Below, one piece after another: positions 51,085-60,924 of a DNA stretch of 64,000 bases. Positions within the stretch are counted from its first letter, which is position 1, and each line of letters begins with the position of its first letter. Source of the DNA: Cupriavidus malaysiensis (GTDB lineage: Bacteria > Pseudomonadota > Gammaproteobacteria > Burkholderiales > Burkholderiaceae). Location of the stretch: positions 1,736,001-1,800,000 of the forward strand of contig NZ_CP017754.1 of NCBI RefSeq assembly GCF_001854325.1, read 5' to 3'. Position numbers and translations under genes: made by a program. The notes under the pieces are model-generated. The model was not told where the DNA came from, did not search any database, and saw nothing but the letters and a program-made list of their open reading frames with translations.

Positions 51085-54000
51085 CTAGGGGCGGTCGGAT
51101 GGCTTGTGGTACGGAGCCCGATTGTCCTCCACTTTATCGATCTGCGGGTTGGCCCAGCTGCCGATGATGTGGTAGTGCTGCGTGAAGGCCTTGGAGAACT
51201 CGTCCGCGAACAGCAGTTGCGCCGCCAGCGTGCCGATGCCGAGTGCCGGATTGACGAAGGCGGCCGCCACCGAGGTCGAGGTGGCGTTGATGCGCGGTAC
51301 CACCGCCACACGCAGGTCCTGGGTCTCGCGCAGCAGGTCGGCCGAGCCGGTCATGGTGGCATTGAGCTGCGAGCCCTTGAGGCGGAAATCGCTGATGGTG
51401 CCGATGCCGTTGGCGATGGTGCCGTTGCCGGAGATGGTGTCGAACACGGTGCCCTGGCCGGACAGGCTGCGGAAGTCGAGCGTGGCGATGCGCAGCAGCC
51501 CTTGCAGGCTGAGCACGCCGAGCAGGCGCGCCGCGCCCGGCTCGACGGCGAGGATCTGGCCGTTGTCCAGCTGCAGCGACAGCTGGCCCGATAGGCTGGG
51601 GTAGTCCATCGAAAGCGGCGAGCCGAGCCAGCCGACGCGGCCTTCCAGCTTGCCGCGGCCGTCGCGCAGCGTGTGCGGCAGGCCCATGCGGTCGAGCAGG
51701 GCGCCGGCATTGCGGATATCCAGCTCGAAGCTCAGCTGCGTGCGGCGCGCGGCCTGTTCGTCGCCGCCGCGCAGGCGCCGGGGCAGGCGCCAGCTGCCGC
51801 GGCCGTCCAGGGTGGCGGCAGGCTGCTCGATCTTGAGCTGTTCCAGCGTCCATACCGGCTCGCCATCGGCATTGCCGCTCTGCGCCTTCATCTCCAGCTT
51901 GCCGAAATCGCGCCCGCGCAGCTCGAAATGGTCGGCGACCAGGTCGATCGCCGGCAGCTCGTCGATATTGGTGGCGATCGCGTCGGCGGCCTTGCCGGCA
52001 TCGGCCGCGTCGGGGATGTCGAGCCGCGTCAGGCGCAGGCGCAGCGCCCCGGACGGGGTGCCGGCGCGCGGCCGCCAGCTCAAGGCGCCGGCGATCTGGC
52101 GCGAGTCGACCTGGAAGCCCCAGCCGTTGTCCTGGCGGCTGATGTCGAGCGTGACATCGTCGAGGTCCCGGCTCAGCACGTGCAGCGTGCGGGCACGTAC
52201 CGCCAGGCGTTCGGGCAGGTAGCCCGAGGGGCCGCCGGCCGGGGTGCTGCCACCCTGGCCGCCGCCCTGACCGCCGATTTCGCCGAGCGCGCTGCGCCAG
52301 GCGTCGAGGTCGAAATGTTCGAGCGCCAGCGCGGCGGAGACGCCGCTGGCGGGAGCCGGCGCCGCCTGCTGGACGCCGATGCCGCCGGACTGGACCACCA
52401 GCGCGTCATTGGCGTCGCGTTTCAGCAGGTAGCGCGCATTCAGCAGCGCGCCATACTGCAGCAGCATTTCCTGCTGCTCGGCGCGGCCGGCGGCCGGGCG
52501 CAGCTCGAAGCGCAGCGGGACCGCGGCCGCGGCACTCTTGCCCAGCGGCGCGGGCAGGCCGAGCGCCATGCCGGCGAGATCGCTGCCGATCTGGACCTGG
52601 GTCTGGCCGTCGCGCACGCCGATCACGGCGTTGTAGCCCGCGCCGCCGTCCAGCCTGCCGGCCAGCCGGGCCAGCGCCGTGCCCGCCATCGCCTCGCGGA
52701 TGCCGGCGGCACTGGCATTGCCGCTGGCGACCACGCGTACCGAGCCGTCCGGCTGGCTGCCGCCGCTGGCGCGCACCTCGCCGCCGAGCATGCGCCCGCG
52801 TACATTGTCCAGCTGGAATCCCTTCTCGCTGAAGGCGATGGTGCCGCTGGCGCCGGACAGCGGCGGCAAGGCTGGTGCCAGCACCACATCGTTGCCGGGC
52901 AGGCGGAACTGGCCGTCGATCCTGGCGTGGCTGGAGTCGGTCAGCGGCAGGTCCAGCTTCAGCTTCAGCTCGCCGTTACCCTGGCCGCGCGCGTCGGCGG
53001 TGGCATGTCCGGTCCAGCCGTGCAGCGGGCTGGCGGCGATGAAGCGCAGGAAGGACTGCAGCGGCCCGGAGGCAGCGCCCTCCAGCAGCAGGTGGCCCCG
53101 GTCGCTGAGGTCGGCGATCTGGCCGCTGACGTTGTGCAGCACGACGCCGGGGACGCCCTGCACGCCGCCGCGTTCGGCGACGAAGGAGAGGGCGCCGCGC
53201 TCGAACAGCAACTGGCCGGAAATATCGGTGAAGAGTGGCCATGCCGGGCCGCCGCCCGGCGCCGGCTGGTGCGGGGCGATCTGGTAGCGCATCTGCTGCA
53301 CCGGCACCTCCACGCGGAAATCGCCGGCCTTGTCGTGCGGGGCGCCGTGGAACGGGAAGTGGGTCAGGTCGCCATGCAGCAGGAACTTGACATTGGCCGC
53401 CTCGCCGCCGGCCAGCGCGCCGCCCAGGTAATGGCGGGTATCGCCCGGCAGGCCGAGCGGCAGGTAGCGCGGGATGCGTGCGATCTGCGCACGGGCCAGT
53501 TCGCCGGACAGGTCGGCGATGCCGGCCTGGCTCTCGCCGCCGGCCTGCCAGCTGCCGCGCACGGTGCCGGCCACGTCGGCATTGGCGAAGCGCACGCCGC
53601 TGGTGCGCACCTGCAGGCGCCCGCCGTCGCGGCTCCAGCGGAACTCGCCGCTCAGTTGGTCGAAGGGCAGGTCGGGATCCTCGAAGACGCCCGGCAGGCT
53701 CAGCGTCGCACCGGTGCTTTCGAGGCGGGCGCTGCCCTGGCGTTCGTCGAAGCTGAAGTTGCCGGACAGGTGCGCGAATCCCGGCAGGCCTGCGATGTGG
53801 CCGCCGGCCGGCTGAGCCACGGGCTGGCTGCGCAGCGAGACGTCGCGCAAGGTGCCCTGCACGGCATAGTGGGTGCCGGTGGCGCGGCGGTTCAGCAGGC
53901 CCGGGTGGTCGCGGCTCCAGCTGGCGTCGAGATTGTCGATATGCCCGGCCGGCTGCAGCGCGCGCAGCTGGCGCAGCACGCCGCTGTCGAGCGGCAGCGA

Positions 54001-55272
54001 GCCGGCCAGCGCCCGCACCGGGTTGAGGTCCAGGCTGGGGGCCTTCAGCGAGAACTTGCGCAGCTCGCCCTTGCTGCCGGTGGCCCAGTTGACCGTGACC
54101 TTGCGCATGCCTTCGCGCCAGCTTGCATCCGTGCCGCCCGGCGCCGCCGCGCTTTCGCCGGCCGGGGGCTGCCACAGCAGCGTGTCGATGGTGAGCTGGT
54201 GGTTGCCCTGGCGATCGGCGCGGTGCAGCAGGAAGGCCTGCGCGTTGGCCAGCCGCAGCGGCTCCGGTGCGCCGGCCAGCTGCAGGTCCACCGCGCTGGC
54301 GCGCAGGCGTGCCTGGCTGCGCACGATCGCGCCGGCGCGGAACTCGATGCTGCCGTCGCAGCTGAAGCTGCCGTCGGCGACGTGCTGGAACAGGCTCAGG
54401 TAGCGCTGCACCACCGGCAGCTGCAGCCGGGCGACGTTCCAGCTGGCCTGGCCGTACCAGGTGCGCCAGTCGCCGGCGCGGTGCAGGTATTCGTGGCGGA
54501 TGTCGGCCTGCACCACCAGCGGCTGCGGCGACAATGCCGCGGAGTGCGCTTCCAGCCGCAACAGGTGGTGCGCGCCGTCGCGCCTGACGCTGAGGCGGAT
54601 GTCGCCGACGTCGAGCTGCGGCAGGCGGGCATGGTCGTCGAGCCAGCGCAGCTTGCCGCTGTCCAGCTCCACGCGGCCCTGGCTCATCAGCCAGTCGAGG
54701 AAGCGGTTGTCGTTGGAGCGGTCGCTGGACGGGTCCACCGGCATGCCGGCGACCAGCAGCTTGCCGGCCGGCGTGCGCCGCACCAGCAGGTCGGTCTGCT
54801 GGGCGGCGACGCGGGTGAAGCGCAGGTCCATGCCGAACAGCGAGTGCCAGGACAGGGCGCCGTCGATATTGCCGGCCGCCAGCAGCAGGTGTCCGTCGTC
54901 GTCGAGTATGCGCAGGTTGCCGGCGCGGAAGGCGGGATGCCAGCCGTCCCAGTAGGTGTCGAGCCGGCCGATGGTGACGTGGGCCGCGACCGTGGCCGAG
55001 GCGCGGTCTTCCAGCCACTGGCGCGCGGCGCCCGCCTGCGGCCACAGCACGAAGCGGATCAGCAGGCCGAGTGCCAGGGCCAGCAGCGCCAGCACCAGGG
55101 CCAGGCGCACCAGGGCGCGCCCCAGGCCGGGCCAGAGCGGGTGGGCGCGCCACTCGGCCAGCAGGCGGCCGAGTGCGCGCATGCCGCCGGGAAGGCCGGC
55201 CGCGTTGTCGTGCGGGCCCGCGGCACTGCCGGTGGCGGAGCGCTCTGCGGGAGGGGGCGTGCGGCTGGACAT
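51085..55272 (-). CDS. yhdP: YhdP family AsmA-like outer-membrane lipid transport protein (DUF3971)
   Basis: A very long (about 1395-residue) envelope protein of the YhdP/AsmA-like family, which in E. coli helps carry phospholipids from the inner to the outer membrane. An N-terminal membrane anchor LVRLALVLALLALALGLLIRFVLW follows about 50 cytoplasmic residues. The rest is repetitive beta-rich sequence expected to form a bridge-like groove. The DUF3971 segment lies in the middle, and the C-terminal AsmA_2 part has DNGQILAVEPGAARLLGVLSLQGLLR, TISGNGTIANGIGTISDFRLKGS and INATSTSVAAAFVNPALGIGTLAAQLLFA. The frame runs further upstream to 58440 antisense to glnE, but the real start is ATG 55272. 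Divergent from glnE. Confidence 0.92.
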   Translation of the reverse strand: MSSRTPPPAERSATGSAAGPHDNAAGLPGGMRALGRLLAEWRAHPLWPGLGRALVRLALVLALLALALGLLIRFVLWPQAGAARQWLEDRASATVAAHVTIGRLDTYWDGWHPAFRAGNLRILDDDGHLLLAAGNIDGALSWHSLFGMDLRFTRVAAQQTDLLVRRTPAGKLLVAGMPVDPSSDRSNDNRFLDWLMSQGRVELDSGKLRWLDDHARLPQLDVGDIRLSVRRDGAHHLLRLEAHSAALSPQPLVVQADIRHEYLHRAGDWRTWYGQASWNVARLQLPVVQRYLSLFQHVADGSFSCDGSIEFRAGAIVRSQARLRASAVDLQLAGAPEPLRLANAQAFLLHRADRQGNHQLTIDTLLWQPPAGESAAAPGGTDASWREGMRKVTVNWATGSKGELRKFSLKAPSLDLNPVRALAGSLPLDSGVLRQLRALQPAGHIDNLDASWSRDHPGLLNRRATGTHYAVQGTLRDVSLRSQPVAQPAGGHIAGLPGFAHLSGNFSFDERQGSARLESTGATLSLPGVFEDPDLPFDQLSGEFRWSRDGGRLQVRTSGVRFANADVAGTVRGSWQAGGESQAGIADLSGELARAQIARIPRYLPLGLPGDTRHYLGGALAGGEAANVKFLLHGDLTHFPFHGAPHDKAGDFRVEVPVQQMRYQIAPHQPAPGGGPAWPLFTDISGQLLFERGALSFVAERGGVQGVPGVVLHNVSGQIADLSDRGHLLLEGAASGPLQSFLRFIAASPLHGWTGHATADARGQGNGELKLKLDLPLTDSSHARIDGQFRLPGNDVVLAPALPPLSGASGTIAFSEKGFQLDNVRGRMLGGEVRASGGSQPDGSVRVVASGNASAAGIREAMAGTALARLAGRLDGGAGYNAVIGVRDGQTQVQIGSDLAGMALGLPAPLGKSAAAAVPLRFELRPAAGRAEQQEMLLQYGALLNARYLLKRDANDALVVQSGGIGVQQAAPAPASGVSAALALEHFDLDAWRSALGEIGGQGGGQGGSTPAGGPSGYLPERLAVRARTLHVLSRDLDDVTLDISRQDNGWGFQVDSRQIAGALSWRPRAGTPSGALRLRLTRLDIPDAADAGKAADAIATNIDELPAIDLVADHFELRGRDFGKLEMKAQSGNADGEPVWTLEQLKIEQPAATLDGRGSWRLPRRLRGGDEQAARRTQLSFELDIRNAGALLDRMGLPHTLRDGRGKLEGRVGWLGSPLSMDYPSLSGQLSLQLDNGQILAVEPGAARLLGVLSLQGLLRIATLDFRSLSGQGTVFDTISGNGTIANGIGTISDFRLKGSQLNATMTGSADLLRETQDLRVAVVPRINATSTSVAAAFVNPALGIGTLAAQLLFADEFSKAFTQHYHIIGSWANPQIDKVEDNRAPYHKPSDRP

Positions 55273-55386
55273 GCGCAGATTATCCGACAATACTAGCCGC
55301 TCTCCAATTCGGTGCCTTTCCTTTCTTCGAGCGCCCGCGGGCGCGGGTATTGGGCGGCAACCAGACACGCATTTCAGACCGACAGA

Positions 55387-58335
55387 ATGACTGCTCCCGC
55401 ATCGACGCGTTCCGAACCGGCGCCTGTCGCCGCCAGCACGGCCACCGGGGAACAGTCCCCGGCCGGCATGTCCGGCGGCGCATTCGCCACAATGCCGGCG
55501 GTCGGGATGGCTCCCGCCGGCAACGCTGAGCCGGCATTGTACTCGCCCGCGTATTCCCATTACGCGCGCCGCATGCTGCAGGCCCGCGATGGCCTGGAGG
55601 ACGTGCTGGCCGAGGCGATGCGCGTGCCGCTGACGCGTGCCTGGATGGAGGCCCGGCTGGCCCTGCTGCAGCAGCCGTCGGCCGATGCCGAGGAGGCCGC
55701 CAAGCAGGCGCTGCGGCGCTTGCGCGCCGAGGTGATGTGCGTGGTGATCGAGCGCGACCTGCGCGGCGCAGCCACCCTGGGCGAGGTGACCGCGGCGATG
55801 TCCGACCTGGCCGAGCTTGCCATCCAGCACGGCCTGGCGGTGCTCGGCGCCGACCTGGCGGCGACCTTCGGCCGCCCGGTGGGCGCGGGCAGCGGCGAGG
55901 TCCAGGAACTGGTCGTGGTCGGCATGGGCAAGCTGGGCGGGCGCGAGCTGAACGTTTCCTCCGATATCGACCTGATCTTTCTCTATGACGAGGATGGCGA
56001 GACGCAGGGCGGCACGCGCAGCCTGTCCAACCACGAGTACTTCATCCGCCTGGGCCGGCGCCTGATCAACCTGCTCGCCGACGTGACCGGGGACGGCTAC
56101 GTGTTCCGCGTCGACATGCGCCTGCGTCCCAATGGCGACGCCGGCCCGCTGGCCTGCAGCCTGGGCATGCTCGAGCAGTACCTGGTGGTGCAGGGGCGCG
56201 AGTGGGAGCGCTATGCCTGGATCAAGGGCCGCGTGGTCTCTTCGCTGGCGACGCCGCATGCGCAGCGTACCGCGCGGCTGCTGTCGGACCTGACCCTGCC
56301 GTTCGTGTTCCGCCGCTACCTGGACTACGGCGTGATCGCGGCGATCCGCTCGCTGCACGCGCAGATCCGTGCCGAGGCGGCCAAGCGCAGCGGCGGCCTG
56401 GCCGGACACGGGGTCAATCAGCGCTCCTTCAACATCAAGCTGGGCCGCGGCGGCATCCGCGAGATCGAGTTCATGGCCCAGGTCTTCCAGCTGATCCGCG
56501 GCGGCCAGGATGCTGCGCTGCGGGTGCGCCCCACGCTGGAGGTGCTGGCGGTCGCGGTCGAACGCGGCCTGCTGCCGGCCGGCCAGGCCGAGCAGCTCGC
56601 CGATGCCTATCGCTTCCTGCGCCAGCTCGAGCATCGGCTGCAGTACCGCGATGACGCCCAGACCCACCATCTGCCGACCACGCCGGAGGAACAGCAGGCC
56701 GTCGCGCAGATGATGGGCTGCGACGACTGGGAAACGCTGCTGGCGCGCCTGCAGGCGCTGCAGGAACCGGTTGCCCAGCAGTTCGAGGCGACCTTCTCCG
56801 ATCCCGATACCGCGCCCTGCGAGGCGCTGTGGCCGGCCCTGGTGCGCGATGCCGTCGATGAAGTGCAGGGCGGCCCGGCGGCGGAAGCCACCGAGGCGGG
56901 CGAGGACGCGCCGTGCGCGCGCCTGCAGGCGGCGGGGTTCAGCGATTGCGGCGCGCTGTTCGACCGCCTGCGCGCGATCCTGGTGTCGCCGCGCTACCGC
57001 GCGCTGTCGGAGGCCAGCCGTGCGCGCTTCGACCTGCTGGTCAACCGCGCGCTCGACCTCGCCGCGCGCCAGGAAGACGCCGACAGCACCATCACCCGCT
57101 TCCTCGATTTCCTCGACGCCATCAGCCGCCGCGCCTCCTACCTGTCGCTGCTGTCGGAGTACCCGCAGGCGATGGCGCGTGTCGCCCACACCCTGCACGC
57201 GTCGCGCTGGGCCGCCGATTACCTGACGCGCCATCCGCAGCTGCTCGACGAACTGCTCGACAACGAGGCGCTGGCGGACGCGCCCGACTGGTCCGCCTTC
57301 CAGGCCCGGCTGGACGAGCGCCTGCACGTCGCCGACGGCCAGGTCGAGGCGCAGATGGACATCCTGCGGCGCGAGCACCACGCCGAGACCTTCCGCATCC
57401 TGCTGCAGGACCTGCAAGGCCTGTTGACGGTGGAGCAGGTCGCCGACCGCCTGTCCGACCTGGCCGACGCGGTGCTGGAGGTCACGCTGCGCACGGTATG
57501 GCGGCAGCTGGCCACGCGCCATTGCGAGTCGCCGCGCTTCGCCGTGATCGCCTATGGGCGCCTGGGCGGCAAGGAGCTGGGCTATGCCTCCGACCTCGAC
57601 ATCATCTTCCTGTACGAGGACGAGCACGAGCGCGCGCCCGATGTCTATGCCGCCTTCGCGCGCCGGCTGATCACCTGGCTGACCAGCCACACCGCCGCCG
57701 GCATGCTGTACGACGTCGACACGCGGCTGCGGCCCAACGGGGCCGCCGGACTGCTGGTGACCAGCTTCGATGCCTTCCGCCGCTACCAGCTGCGCGAAGG
57801 CGACAACGCCGCCTGGGTATGGGAGCACCAGGCGCTGACGCGCGCCCGCTTCTGCGCCGGCGACCGCGCCATCGGCGCGCGCTTCGAGGCCCTGCGCGAC
57901 GAGGTCCTGCGCCAGCCCCGCGACGCCGCCACGCTGGCGCCCGAGATCGTCGACATGCGGGCCAAGGTGGCCGAGGGCCATCCCAACCGCGGCGCGCTGT
58001 TCGACCTCAAGCATGACCGCGGCGGCATGGTCGACATCGAGTTCACCGTGCAGTACCTGGTGCTGTTGCACAGCGCTGCCCACGCCGAGCTGACGCGCAA
58101 CAGCGGCAATATCGCGCTGTTGCGCACGGCCGGCGATCTCGGCCTGATCGATGCGGCGCTGGCGCTGGCAGTGGGCGATGCCTACCGCCTGTTCCGCGCG
58201 CGCCAGCACCAGCTGCGGCTGGACGGGCACGCCCAGGCGCGCGTCGAGCCGGCTTCGGTGGCGGAACCCGCCGGCCAGGTGCGGGCACTGTGGCAGGCCG
58301 TGTTCGGCACCGGCGGCGCGGCGGCCGCGCCGTGA
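55387..58335 (+). CDS. glnE: Bifunctional glutamine synthetase adenylyltransferase/adenylyl-removing enzyme
   Basis: Controls glutamine synthetase by adenylylation and deadenylylation in response to PII. About 982 residues, family-typical. Two nucleotidyltransferase domains are seen: the N-terminal (adenylyl-removing) with VVGMGKLGGRELNVSSDIDLIFLYDEDG (about 175-205) and the C-terminal (adenylylating) with VIAYGRLGGKELGYASDLDIIFLYEDEH (about 720-745). Both keep the DxD metal motif. Between them are the helical GlnD/PII-binding segments. ATG 55387 is preferred over the upstream in-frame ATG at 55312. The region before GDA (about 1-60) is low complexity, unusual in length. Rhombosortase begins 7 bp after its stop. 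Confidence 0.95.
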   Translation: MTAPASTRSEPAPVAASTATGEQSPAGMSGGAFATMPAVGMAPAGNAEPALYSPAYSHYARRMLQARDGLEDVLAEAMRVPLTRAWMEARLALLQQPSADAEEAAKQALRRLRAEVMCVVIERDLRGAATLGEVTAAMSDLAELAIQHGLAVLGADLAATFGRPVGAGSGEVQELVVVGMGKLGGRELNVSSDIDLIFLYDEDGETQGGTRSLSNHEYFIRLGRRLINLLADVTGDGYVFRVDMRLRPNGDAGPLACSLGMLEQYLVVQGREWERYAWIKGRVVSSLATPHAQRTARLLSDLTLPFVFRRYLDYGVIAAIRSLHAQIRAEAAKRSGGLAGHGVNQRSFNIKLGRGGIREIEFMAQVFQLIRGGQDAALRVRPTLEVLAVAVERGLLPAGQAEQLADAYRFLRQLEHRLQYRDDAQTHHLPTTPEEQQAVAQMMGCDDWETLLARLQALQEPVAQQFEATFSDPDTAPCEALWPALVRDAVDEVQGGPAAEATEAGEDAPCARLQAAGFSDCGALFDRLRAILVSPRYRALSEASRARFDLLVNRALDLAARQEDADSTITRFLDFLDAISRRASYLSLLSEYPQAMARVAHTLHASRWAADYLTRHPQLLDELLDNEALADAPDWSAFQARLDERLHVADGQVEAQMDILRREHHAETFRILLQDLQGLLTVEQVADRLSDLADAVLEVTLRTVWRQLATRHCESPRFAVIAYGRLGGKELGYASDLDIIFLYEDEHERAPDVYAAFARRLITWLTSHTAAGMLYDVDTRLRPNGAAGLLVTSFDAFRRYQLREGDNAAWVWEHQALTRARFCAGDRAIGARFEALRDEVLRQPRDAATLAPEIVDMRAKVAEGHPNRGALFDLKHDRGGMVDIEFTVQYLVLLHSAAHAELTRNSGNIALLRTAGDLGLIDAALALAVGDAYRLFRARQHQLRLDGHAQARVEPASVAEPAGQVRALWQAVFGTGGAAAAP

Positions 58336-58342
58336 CCGGGCG

Positions 58343-58960
58343 ATGACGGCTGGTCCGTCCGGGCCGTCCGGCCCGCACGCCGCCGCGCCGGCGCTATGGG
58401 CGGCGGTGGCCGGCGTGGCCGCGCTGTCGGCAATGTTCACGTTTTCGCCGTGGCTGCACGCGCACGGTCTCTACCTGCGCGACGCAGTGCTGGCGGGAGA
58501 GTGGTGGCGCCTGGTGACCGCGATGTGGGTGCACCTCGGCTGGCAGCACTGGCTGGCCGACACGCTGGCCGCGGCCGGCCTGCTGCTGCTGGGCGGGGTG
58601 GCGGCGCGCACGCGCGCGCTGCTGGCCGTGCTCGCGGCATGCGGGCTGGCGGCGCAGGCAGCGTTGCTGCGCCTGCCTGAGGTGGCATGGTATGGCGGCC
58701 TGTCGGGCGCGCTGCATGGCCTGGCCGCGTGGACCGGGCTGCGGCTGCTGCAGCGGCCGGGCTGGCCGCGCGTGGCAGGCGTCGCGCTGTGCCTGGGCGT
58801 GCTGGTCAAGGTCTGGCTGGAGCAGTCCTGGCTGGCCGCGGTGGTGTTCGAGCCGGCCTGGGGCTTCGGCGTGGTGCGGGCCGCGCATGCGGCCGGTGCG
58901 CTGGCGGGACTGCTGCTGTGGCTGGCCGGGGAGTGGCTGGCCGCGCGCCGCGCTGCCTGA
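58343..58960 (+). CDS. rrtA: Rhombosortase (rhomboid-family intramembrane serine protease)
   Basis: A 205-residue integral membrane protease of the rhomboid family, with the short rhombosortase length and about six membrane segments. The first conserved loop reads GEWWRLVTAMWVHLGWQHWLAD (53-73), the nucleophile lies in YGGLSGALHG with Ser121 (rhomboid GxS), and the partner His182 is in AAHAAGALAG. Rhombosortases process proteins carrying a C-terminal GlyGly-CTERM tail; a protein with exactly such a tail is encoded by the next gene, convergent. It starts 7 bp after glnE and probably shares its transcript. This neighbour match raises the family call well above a general rhomboid. Confidence 0.85.
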   Translation: MTAGPSGPSGPHAAAPALWAAVAGVAALSAMFTFSPWLHAHGLYLRDAVLAGEWWRLVTAMWVHLGWQHWLADTLAAAGLLLLGGVAARTRALLAVLAACGLAAQAALLRLPEVAWYGGLSGALHGLAAWTGLRLLQRPGWPRVAGVALCLGVLVKVWLEQSWLAAVVFEPAWGFGVVRAAHAAGALAGLLLWLAGEWLAARRAA

Positions 58961-59035
58961 GCGGACGGCGGTCCGCGTCGGCGCGCAGGCAGCACCGTGC
59001 CCGCCGGTGGCCTGGGCCGCCGCGGGCGCGACGTC

Positions 59036-60715
59036 TCACCGGCGCCGGCGCAGCAGGAAGGCCAGCAGGCCGGCTGCCGCCAGCAGCGCGGCCGTCCAGG
59101 GCGGCACCGCACCGCCACCACCGCCGCCGCCGCTGGCCGCAGGGGCGGGAGTGGGGGTGGAGGGGGTCGACTGGACGCTGCCCGCGGCCGTCACCGCGCC
59201 GAAGGCATCGAGCAGGCCGGCGCCGCACGCGCCGCTGTTGGTCGCGCAGAAGGTGTTGCCCGGGAAGGCGCGTGCCGAGCTCTTCAAGGCGCTGGCGACC
59301 TGTGCCGGCGTCAGCGCACCGTTCGCGGCCAGCATCAGCGACACCACGCCGGTGGTCATCGGCGCGGCGAAGCTGGTGCCCGCCGAGCCGACCAGGTTAT
59401 AGCTGCCGGCAGTGGTCTGGCCGCTGTTGGACAGCGTCAGGACCCAGGAGGGCGAGGAGCAGTTGCCGCTGGAGTCGGCCTGCGAGACGCCGCAGCCTCC
59501 GCCCGGGGCGCTCAGCGCCACCTGCGAGCCATAGCTTGCGTAGCTGGCCTTCTCGCCGTTGTTGACGTGCGCCGTGACCGCGATCACGCCACTGCAGTCG
59601 CCTGGTGCTTCCACCGCGCCGCCGTTGTTGCCGGCGGCGGCGATCACCACCACGCCCTTGGCGGTCAGGTCATTGACGGCCTGCTGCTCGATCTGGCTGC
59701 AGGTGCCTCCGCCGAGGCTGATATTGATCACGCGCGCGGGGTTGGCGTTGTTGGGCACGCCGGGCACCGACAGGCCGCCGGCCCAGCGCATGCCGTCGAC
59801 GGTGTCCGACAGCAGCGCGCCGCACTGGCCGGCCACGCGCACCGGCACGATGCGCGCGTTCCAGTCCACGCCCGCGATGTTGCTGTTGTTGTTGGTGACG
59901 GCGCCGATCACGCTGGCCACGCGCGTGCCGTGCCAGCTGCTCGGCGTCAGCGTCGGGCTCGACGAACTGGTTCCGGGGCAGGTGTAGTTGGCCGGAATGT
60001 AGTCGCCCGGATCGGTGGCGTCGTTGCTGCGCGTGGCGCCGTTGGCGCTGACGAAGTTGTAGCCGGGCAGCAGCAGGCGTGCGGCCAGGTCGGGGTGGGG
60101 CAGGTAGCCGGTATCCACCACGGCGACGACGATGCTGCTGCTGCCCTGGGTCACGTCCCAGGTCTTGGGCAGGTTGGCGGCACCGGCCTGCGCGCTCGGT
60201 GAGCCCATGTAGAGGGCTTGGGGATACTGGCCGGAAGCGTAGTAGGGATCGTTCGGCGCCGTGTCGGTCACGTGCAGCCAGCGGTCGGGCACCACTTCGG
60301 CGATGCGTGGGTCCTGGCGCAGCTTCGCCGCGGTCGCCTCGGGATCCGTGCTGCCCCCGGCGACGCTCATCAGCTGGTAGCTGCCGCCCATCTGCCGCTT
60401 GACCGAGAGGCCGACGCCGGTGTTCTGCTGGATCTGCAGCATGCGCTGCGAATCGCCGGTGGCGCTGCTTGGGCTGGTGCTGCTGGTGCTGCCGTCGCGC
60501 CAGCGCACGATGAAGTTGCCGCTGTAGCGGACGGCGGCGCTGGAAGCGCCCGTGCCGGAAGCAACGGTGCTGCCGTCCGCGGCGCCGGCAGCTGGCGCCA
60601 GCAGGGCGGCCGCGACCGTCGCGGCGGCCACGGCGGCGGCCTGACCCAGGCGCCGGCGCCATGGCGCGGCCACGTCGTGTCTGCTGCTGGAAGGGGCCCA
60701 CGATGTGCTTTGCAT
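59036..60715 (-). CDS. S8 family serine peptidase (subtilase) with GlyGly-CTERM tail
   Basis: A 559-residue exported subtilisin-like protease. Signal peptide PWRRRLGQAAAVAAATVAAA ends near residue 46. An inhibitor-I9-like propeptide (about 60-150: FIVRWRDG, VKRQMGGSYQL, AEVVPDRWL) follows. The catalytic triad is Asp201 (VVDTGYLPHPDL), His262 (SSWHGTRVASV) and Ser448 (GTSFAAPM). A Pro/Thr linker leads to seven Gly (529-535), a hydrophobic segment VPPWTAALLAAAGLLAFLL and four terminal Arg. This is the GlyGly-CTERM pattern cut by rhombosortase, encoded next door. ATG 60715 has AAGGAG 6 bp upstream; an ATG at 60754 is less likely. An I9-like lipoprotein gene lies upstream on the same strand. Confidence 0.9.
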   Translation of the reverse strand: MQSTSWAPSSSRHDVAAPWRRRLGQAAAVAAATVAAALLAPAAGAADGSTVASGTGASSAAVRYSGNFIVRWRDGSTSSTSPSSATGDSQRMLQIQQNTGVGLSVKRQMGGSYQLMSVAGGSTDPEATAAKLRQDPRIAEVVPDRWLHVTDTAPNDPYYASGQYPQALYMGSPSAQAGAANLPKTWDVTQGSSSIVVAVVDTGYLPHPDLAARLLLPGYNFVSANGATRSNDATDPGDYIPANYTCPGTSSSSPTLTPSSWHGTRVASVIGAVTNNNSNIAGVDWNARIVPVRVAGQCGALLSDTVDGMRWAGGLSVPGVPNNANPARVINISLGGGTCSQIEQQAVNDLTAKGVVVIAAAGNNGGAVEAPGDCSGVIAVTAHVNNGEKASYASYGSQVALSAPGGGCGVSQADSSGNCSSPSWVLTLSNSGQTTAGSYNLVGSAGTSFAAPMTTGVVSLMLAANGALTPAQVASALKSSARAFPGNTFCATNSGACGAGLLDAFGAVTAAGSVQSTPSTPTPAPAASGGGGGGGAVPPWTAALLAAAGLLAFLLRRRR

Positions 60716-60924
60716 CTTCTTCTCCTTGCTCCCTGGCAATGTGCTGTCCTGCATGCCCTACGTGTCCTGCGCCAGCACCTGGCCGGCCTCCCGGGTGGTG
60801 CTGCCCGTCGTGCGCATCCCGGCTCCCGGCATGCTGCGGCGCCTCGCTGTGCGCAAAGCGCGCCGACGGCAGCCAGCGGGATATGACAAGCCGGTGACCG
60901 GCCCGTGACAAGCCGGCGTGGCGG

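Noticed and set aside
51673..55296. A plus-strand open frame of more than 1200 codons opposite yhdP
   Set aside because: The composition is the Gln/Arg/Ala-rich pattern of an antisense shadow in GC-rich DNA. The minus-strand frame encodes a recognisable YhdP protein.
55273..58440. Upstream extension of the yhdP frame to 58440
   Set aside because: It runs antisense through all of glnE, whose two nucleotidyltransferase domains are unmistakable; the membrane anchor and family start at 55272.
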